8,047 bases of DNA. Source: Desulfobacterales bacterium. Its GTDB lineage: Bacteria; Desulfobacterota; Desulfobacteria; Desulfobacterales; C00003060. The translations under genes were made by a program, and so were the position numbers. Shown in pieces: positions 4,449-8,047 of the stretch (position 1 is its first letter; each line of letters begins with the position of its first letter). The stretch lies in the NCBI GenBank assembly GCA_030616425.1, contig JAUWXJ010000108.1, positions 1 to 8,047 on the forward strand, read 5' to 3'. The notes beneath the pieces are model-generated. The model was not told the origin of the DNA. It ran no database searches and was given only the letters and a program-made list of their open reading frames with translations.

Positions 4449-6077
4449 ATGGCCGTTGAGGATATTATAAAGTATTATCAGAATCCCCAGAGAGATTTCC
4501 GATCAAATAAGAGTTCGCCCACCTCTGACAATGTCAATGCTTTTCTCAACTTCCTCACGATTGATGATGTGATTTACCGGTACATATGGAACACCCGCCG
4601 ACCAAAAGATGCCCTGAAAAAAGTCACACCTGATGCGTACCACAAAAAATACAGGCAACATTATGGCCGCAAGACCTTTGGTGGCAAGACAGTGCTTGTG
4701 CGCGCCGGTATAGATGTTCCAGTAGACAAGAACGGCCGCATCACAGGAACTGAAAGAATTCGACTTGCGATCCGCACCATTGAAGAGTTCTCTGGTTATG
4801 GTGCAAGGGTGGTCGTCATCGCTCACCAGGGGCGGGCAGGCAAACACGATTTTATTGGACTTGATCAGCACGCAAGTATCATCAGGAAATTCATAAACCG
4901 CCCGCAGCCGCCGAAAAAGACGGTCAAATATCTCGGTAACCTGATGCAAGAAAAAGTGATTACCAGGAAGATTCGTTCGTTGAAGGACGGTGAGATCCTG
5001 ATCCTCAACAATATCCGCTTCATGGTAGACGAGGTCTATATCCGGGACAAGGCAGGGCTCAGGCCGCATGAAATCAACAAAGGTTCTCGCTATGTCTCAA
5101 TCTTAGAACCCCTGATCGATTTCTACGTAAATGATGCCTTTAACACATCCCACCGCAAGCACGCCTCTATGATAGGATTTACCAATGTCCTTAACCTTGT
5201 GGGAAGACAGACCGAAATCGAAATGACGGAAAACAAGCAGGTTATCAAGATCATTGACTACCCCTTTATCCCGATTTTTGGTGGTGTGAAGGTGGGCGAT
5301 TATGTCGGCCTGATCAAGAACTCAGTGCTTTCTGAAAAGGTGCCGTGCATCCTGTTGAGCGGAATCCCGGGGATCCTTGCCCTTCTCAGCAAGGAAATAA
5401 CTCGAGGTGAACAGTACAGCTTTGGAGAGACCACAGAAGAGTTCTTAGAGAAAAACGTCACCAAGGGCCTTGTCAAGTTTTTTCGAGACCTTTTCAGACG
5501 CCCCCTTGGACGGAAGAAACTCATACCTCCGGTTGATTTTCTCGTCCAATTTGACTCGAACATCCTCAACATGACGCCTGAAGAAATCCACAACCATCCT
5601 AAGAAGGACCAATTCAATATCTGGAGTATTGGAGAAAAGACCACCAAGCGGTTTGTGTCGCGCCTCTTAAAGGCCAAGACTATATATAAGAAGGGTCCTG
5701 TTGGAAAGGCTGAAGAGCCCGGGTTTGAAGGGCCTGAACGCTCCATATTGAAAGCAATCATGCAAGCTCGACAAAAGGGGGCCTATACGATCACCTCAGG
5801 TGGCGACAGCACCGAGATTGCAAAAAAACTCGGATTTGATGAACAATCCCTGTTTACACGCTTGAGCGACGCAGGGGGAGCCTTTGTTCACGTGTTAGAA
5901 GGAAACCGGATTGCTTGGCCCATGCTTCAATTAAACACCCACTGGAATCTATTCTACGGAAAAGACCTCGGACACGGACTTCCCTTCAATTATACCCTCA
6001 AACCACGCTACCGCTTGGAGTTAACCATTCCCCGGAACGGTCTACCAGAGCCCCTTTGTTATGAACCGTCGCACTAA
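4449..6077 (+). CDS. Divergent phosphoglycerate kinase homologue
   Basis: The 542 residues carry the PGK landmarks in order after an 80-residue N-terminal extension: TVLVRAGIDVPVD (81-93), ERIR (102-105), VVVIAHQGRAG (121-131), DGEILILNNIRF (180-191), VNDAFNTSHRKHAS (227-240), FGGVKVGD (277-284), GEKT (395-398), GPVGKAEEPGFEG (416-428), SGGDST (450-455) and SDAGGAF (473-479). Typical PGKs have about 400 residues and transfer phosphate between 1,3-bisphosphoglycerate and ADP. The basic substrate patch (R103, H126, R129, R190, R236) and the lysine K281 are kept. Changes include the D-x-N of RVDFNVP becoming G87-I-D89, the second lysine of GGAKVxDK becoming Y285, and one glycine lost from each of the GGGDT and GGGA loops. 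AHQGR resembles archaeal-type PGKs. Catalysis is therefore uncertain. A C-terminal tail of about 50 residues is also extra. The 3' end overlaps the VTT membrane gene by 17 bp, suggesting coupled expression. Confidence 0.82.
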   Translation: MAVEDIIKYYQNPQRDFRSNKSSPTSDNVNAFLNFLTIDDVIYRYIWNTRRPKDALKKVTPDAYHKKYRQHYGRKTFGGKTVLVRAGIDVPVDKNGRITGTERIRLAIRTIEEFSGYGARVVVIAHQGRAGKHDFIGLDQHASIIRKFINRPQPPKKTVKYLGNLMQEKVITRKIRSLKDGEILILNNIRFMVDEVYIRDKAGLRPHEINKGSRYVSILEPLIDFYVNDAFNTSHRKHASMIGFTNVLNLVGRQTEIEMTENKQVIKIIDYPFIPIFGGVKVGDYVGLIKNSVLSEKVPCILLSGIPGILALLSKEITRGEQYSFGETTEEFLEKNVTKGLVKFFRDLFRRPLGRKKLIPPVDFLVQFDSNILNMTPEEIHNHPKKDQFNIWSIGEKTTKRFVSRLLKAKTIYKKGPVGKAEEPGFEGPERSILKAIMQARQKGAYTITSGGDSTEIAKKLGFDEQSLFTRLSDAGGAFVHVLEGNRIAWPMLQLNTHWNLFYGKDLGHGLPFNYTLKPRYRLELTIPRNGLPEPLCYEPSH

Positions 6078-6789
6078 GATCGCCTCGGCCCTTTTGGTGC
6101 TGGCGGGCACAGCATTTGTCGGTTTGGTTCTGTTCGTAAATTGGGCACCCCTGTGGGAAAGGATCGTAATATGGTACTCCGTTGTTACTGATCAGAAACA
6201 GGTCGAGGCGTTCCTGAGGGCCTGGGGGCCCATCGGTGCACCACTGGCCTTTGTCGGGGTTCAAATCTTGCAGGTCGTGTTTGCCCCTATTCCAGGTGAA
6301 GCCAGTGGATTTGTTGGCGGCTATCTCTTTGGAGCCCTACCAGGCCTGGTCTATTCTACTATTGGTCTGACCACAGGTTCAGTGATCAACTTTTCGCTCG
6401 GCCGCGTACTGGGAAGACGCTATATAGCAAAATTGATTCCAGCCGATTACCTCCGCAGGTTTGACGCCCTGGCAAAACGCCAAGGTGCCATTATATTTTT
6501 CATATTCTTTGTTTTTCCAGGATTTCCCAAGGACTATCTTTGCCTCTTCCTGGGCCTGACCAGTCTCTCGTTAAAGGTCTTCATACTCATGGCCGGCATC
6601 GGTCGAATACCGGGCACCCTAATGTTAAGCTTACAAGGGGCCGAAGTCTTTCAACAAGACTACACCGTATTGGCTATACTGATTGCCATCACTCTTGCCT
6701 TTATAATTGCTGCATGCTTCTGGCGCGAGCGTATCTATGGATGGATCGAGCGCTTTAACGGCCTGAACAGTCAAAACATCAAACGATGA
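6061..6789 (+). CDS. VTT/DedA-family membrane protein (TVP38/TMEM64-like)
   Basis: This 242-residue inner-membrane protein has hydrophobic segments at about 8-27, 57-77, 83-115 (long, with a re-entrant look), 142-165, 170-190 and 201-221. The VTT-domain signature is clear: FAPIPGEASGFVGGYLFG (74-91) with the conserved glutamate E80, then GSVINFSLGRVLGRRY (106-121), FPGFPKDYLCLFLGLTSLS (152-170) and GRIPGTLMLS (181-190). Family members are lipid scramblase or flippase-like proteins. Some recycle undecaprenyl phosphate or support envelope integrity, but the substrate here is unknown. The ATG lies inside the end of the PGK-like gene (17-bp overlap, different frame) and has no good Shine-Dalgarno of its own, which points to translational coupling. 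GC-rich hairpins follow. The positively charged ends (RRTK at the start, QNIKR at the end) suit cytoplasmic termini. Confidence 0.9.
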   Translation: MNRRTKIASALLVLAGTAFVGLVLFVNWAPLWERIVIWYSVVTDQKQVEAFLRAWGPIGAPLAFVGVQILQVVFAPIPGEASGFVGGYLFGALPGLVYSTIGLTTGSVINFSLGRVLGRRYIAKLIPADYLRRFDALAKRQGAIIFFIFFVFPGFPKDYLCLFLGLTSLSLKVFILMAGIGRIPGTLMLSLQGAEVFQQDYTVLAILIAITLAFIIAACFWRERIYGWIERFNGLNSQNIKR

Positions 6790-6840
6790 AAGTTAGGTTA
6801 CTAGAGTTTGTTGGGTTTATTGGGTTTGTTGAGTTCGTGT

Positions 6841-6871
6841 GAAGCCTCCCCGCGCTTCCGCGCGGGGCTTC
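6841..6871. terminator. GC-rich hairpin after the VTT gene
   Basis: CCCCGCGC (6848-6855) pairs perfectly with GCGCGGGG (6860-6867) over a TTCC loop. It extends with GAAG/CTTC (6841-6844/6868-6871) beyond a 3-nt bulge. It lies 51 bp after the stop of the VTT gene and could end the PGK-VTT transcript. The following bases are CCGGAAAGG, not a U-run, so it may be a repeat unit rather than a classical terminator. Confidence 0.5.
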
Positions 6872-6900
6872 CCGGAAAGGAAGCAAGCCATTTTTATAAA

Positions 6901-6944
6901 GCTCCCCTTGACCCCGCCCTCCCGGGCGGGGCTTGCCGGGGAGC
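6901..6944. terminator. Second GC-rich two-tier hairpin
   Basis: The inner stem CCCCGCCC (6912-6919) pairs with GGGCGGGG (6924-6931) over TCCC. The outer stem GCTCCCC (6901-6907) pairs with GGGGAGC (6938-6944). Both stems are perfect. The motif GGGGCTT-x-CCGG ends both this hairpin and the previous one, so the two look like diverged copies. It may stop read-through from either side, but there is no U-tract. Confidence 0.5.
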
Positions 6945-6999
6945 GGGCCGGTCAATTCTGTTAACACAATAAACCCTATGAACCCAATAAACACAAGTA

Positions 7000-7028
7000 T
7001 TGACTTCATGGCAGAGTTTAACTATAAA
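7000..7028 (+). promoter_or_regulatory. Strong sigma-70-like promoter
   Basis: TTGACT (7000-7005) and TATAAA (7023-7028) are separated by exactly 17 bp. They lie 45 bp before the GTG of the next gene. A start of transcription near 7035 would leave a leader of about 40 nt with the ribosome site at 7062-7067. It is the clearest promoter in the window and shows the next gene is its own unit. Confidence 0.65.
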
Positions 7029-7073
7029 AAGCTATATACTATAAATTGCCTGTGATCGCCGAGGAGAAGACCT

Positions 7074-8047
7074 GTGAGCTACTGGGGCTTTCGTGAGGCA
7101 TTAAGCCGCGAAGACAGAATACGACGCTCGATCTATGAAGCCCTCAGGGATGAACTGGAGGAGTATCTTCTACAGTACGGCCTGGCGGAATCGTATCACA
7201 ATTTTGTGGACCGTCACGTCCCATATCCCTTTGTGGAAAAACGGGAACTAAAACCAAGGGCTCGCATTCCTGATGTAGAGTACGAATTGCACAACCGATT
7301 CATAGTCATCTTCTCAGAGGATCCAATCCCTAGTTCTTACAAAAAGTATATACGCTTCTTTGACGATAACAAGGTGACAAAAGAGAATTTGTTGCGATCT
7401 GAAACGGTTCAACTTTCAAAGAAGTATTTCAGAAACATAAAACTTTTTGAAACAACTCATTTCTCTGACTTTCTCAAGGCGGTACTCCCTGTTGACTATG
7501 CCCTTCTTATTCGACGAGACCCAACCGTGAAGGCCAGAAATCGGTATAGCCTTTCTCACTTTCATGTTCGAATCGACTGGCCCATTGCTGACGCTGCTGA
7601 GGATCTTGCCCGTGAACTCCGCTATATCTCGAAGGATCTATATGAAAAGGGGGAGGCTTATGCCGAGGAAATCCAGAAGAAGTTTTTTGAATACTACGGA
7701 TTGCCCTCAACATCAGGCGGACGCCGGACAGCAGCAATGGTAGCAGCCCAATTCCTGAAACAGATCCCGTGTATCTCCACAGTCTACGTGGGGAGCAGTG
7801 AATCGAGGGCTATTTACCGTATTTCGGAGAGGGGCATCTCGAAATATATCTTAATGAAACTTTCCAAGGCCAACATCGAGGATATTGCTGAAAGTTACCG
7901 ATGGCAGGTAAAGACTTTCAAGAAGAATTATCTTGTCGCTGAGCAGAAAAACGGAGGCGTAGTTATCTTTCAGGCTGCCTATAATCACACCTCTCACGCC
8001 AGGCCCTCCGAAGACGGCAAGCTGAGAGACCTTAATAGCGAATACTC
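7074..8047 (+). CDS. Protein of unknown function, 3' end beyond the window
   Basis: The frame opens at a GTG (7074) placed 6 bp after AGGAGA (7062-7067) and stays open for 324 codons to the window edge, with no stop and normal codon use, so I take it as real. I do not recognise the family. The N-terminus (about 1-35) is a charged, probably helical segment (YWGFREALSREDRIRRSIYE). Residues about 75-100 include a hydrophobic strand RFIVIF followed by SEDPIPSSYKKY. Residues about 138-170 read LPVDYALLIRRDP and later SLSHFHVRIDWP. Residues 171-208 form another long charged helix. At 212-226 a small-residue stretch, STSGGRRTAAMVAAQ, precedes a helix. There are no membrane segments or signal peptide, so it is probably cytoplasmic. 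It has its own promoter, so a link to the PGK-VTT pair is not implied. Confidence 0.75.
   Translation, partial: MSYWGFREALSREDRIRRSIYEALRDELEEYLLQYGLAESYHNFVDRHVPYPFVEKRELKPRARIPDVEYELHNRFIVIFSEDPIPSSYKKYIRFFDDNKVTKENLLRSETVQLSKKYFRNIKLFETTHFSDFLKAVLPVDYALLIRRDPTVKARNRYSLSHFHVRIDWPIADAAEDLARELRYISKDLYEKGEAYAEEIQKKFFEYYGLPSTSGGRRTAAMVAAQFLKQIPCISTVYVGSSESRAIYRISERGISKYILMKLSKANIEDIAESYRWQVKTFKKNYLVAEQKNGGVVIFQAAYNHTSHARPSEDGKLRDLNSEY

Larger units (their letters stand above)
6804..6997. repeat. Inverted TTGTTGGGT-type repeats enclosing GC-rich hairpins
   Basis: Three 9-bp units (TTGTTGGGT, TTATTGGGT, TTGTTGAGT) run from 6808 to 6834. Near 6965-6997 the complementary strand carries the same theme, TTTATTGGGTT and GGGTTTATTGTG. 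The two blocks form an imperfect inverted repeat of about 33 bp around 125 bp that holds two strong hairpins. The design looks like a non-coding mobile or palindromic repeat. It fills most of the 284-bp gap between the VTT gene and the next promoter. Confidence 0.55.

Noticed and set aside
4503..5069. 188-codon minus-strand ORF inside the PGK-like gene
   Set aside because: It is antisense to a clearly conserved gene, has no recognisable motif and shows no promoter or ribosome site of its own.
5300..5761. 153-codon minus-strand ORF inside the PGK-like gene
   Set aside because: Antisense shadow with no motifs; the plus strand carries the PGK signatures in this stretch.

Overview
The window looks like chromosomal DNA of a Gram-negative, mid-GC anaerobe, most likely a Desulfobacterota (deltaproteobacterial) lineage. 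This is inferred from the ribBA-ribH-nusB gene order, the style of the transglutaminase and ABC proteins, and the many large palindromic intergenic repeats. No rRNA, tRNA or taxon-specific marker is present, so the assignment is tentative.

Left part (1-1566, + strand): the 3' end of a riboflavin operon. It holds the C-terminus of the GTP cyclohydrolase II part of RibBA, then complete ribH (lumazine synthase) and nusB (antitermination factor). Both intergenic gaps in this operon are filled by large imperfect palindromes (226-370 and 870-1059) rather than by promoters or a recognisable FMN riboswitch. A GC-rich hairpin at 1572-1600 separates nusB from the convergent ABC gene.

Middle part (1621-4214, - strand): a membrane-anchored periplasmic-type transglutaminase-like protein, then, about 350 bp downstream, an ABC-2-type ATPase with no permease in the window. 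The gap between them holds a third palindrome of about 240 bp flanked by 9-bp direct repeats, a REP-like double hairpin, and a short 7-bp tandem repeat just before the ATPase start.

Right part (4310-8047, + strand): a divergent intergenic region with a possible 32-codon small ORF that has its own Shine-Dalgarno sequence. It is followed by a 542-residue, highly diverged phosphoglycerate kinase homologue and an overlapping VTT/DedA-family (TVP38/TMEM64-like) membrane protein. After a region of GC-rich hairpins nested between inverted TTGTTGGGT-type repeats comes a strong sigma-70-like promoter. It drives a GTG-started protein of unknown function that runs off the window (at least 324 residues).

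The items most worth a second look are the unusual PGK homologue with changed active-site residues and an 80-residue N-terminal extension, its translational overlap with the VTT membrane protein, the unrecognised protein at the right edge, and the dense set of palindromic elements. I see no CRISPR array, insertion sequence, phage gene or defence system.
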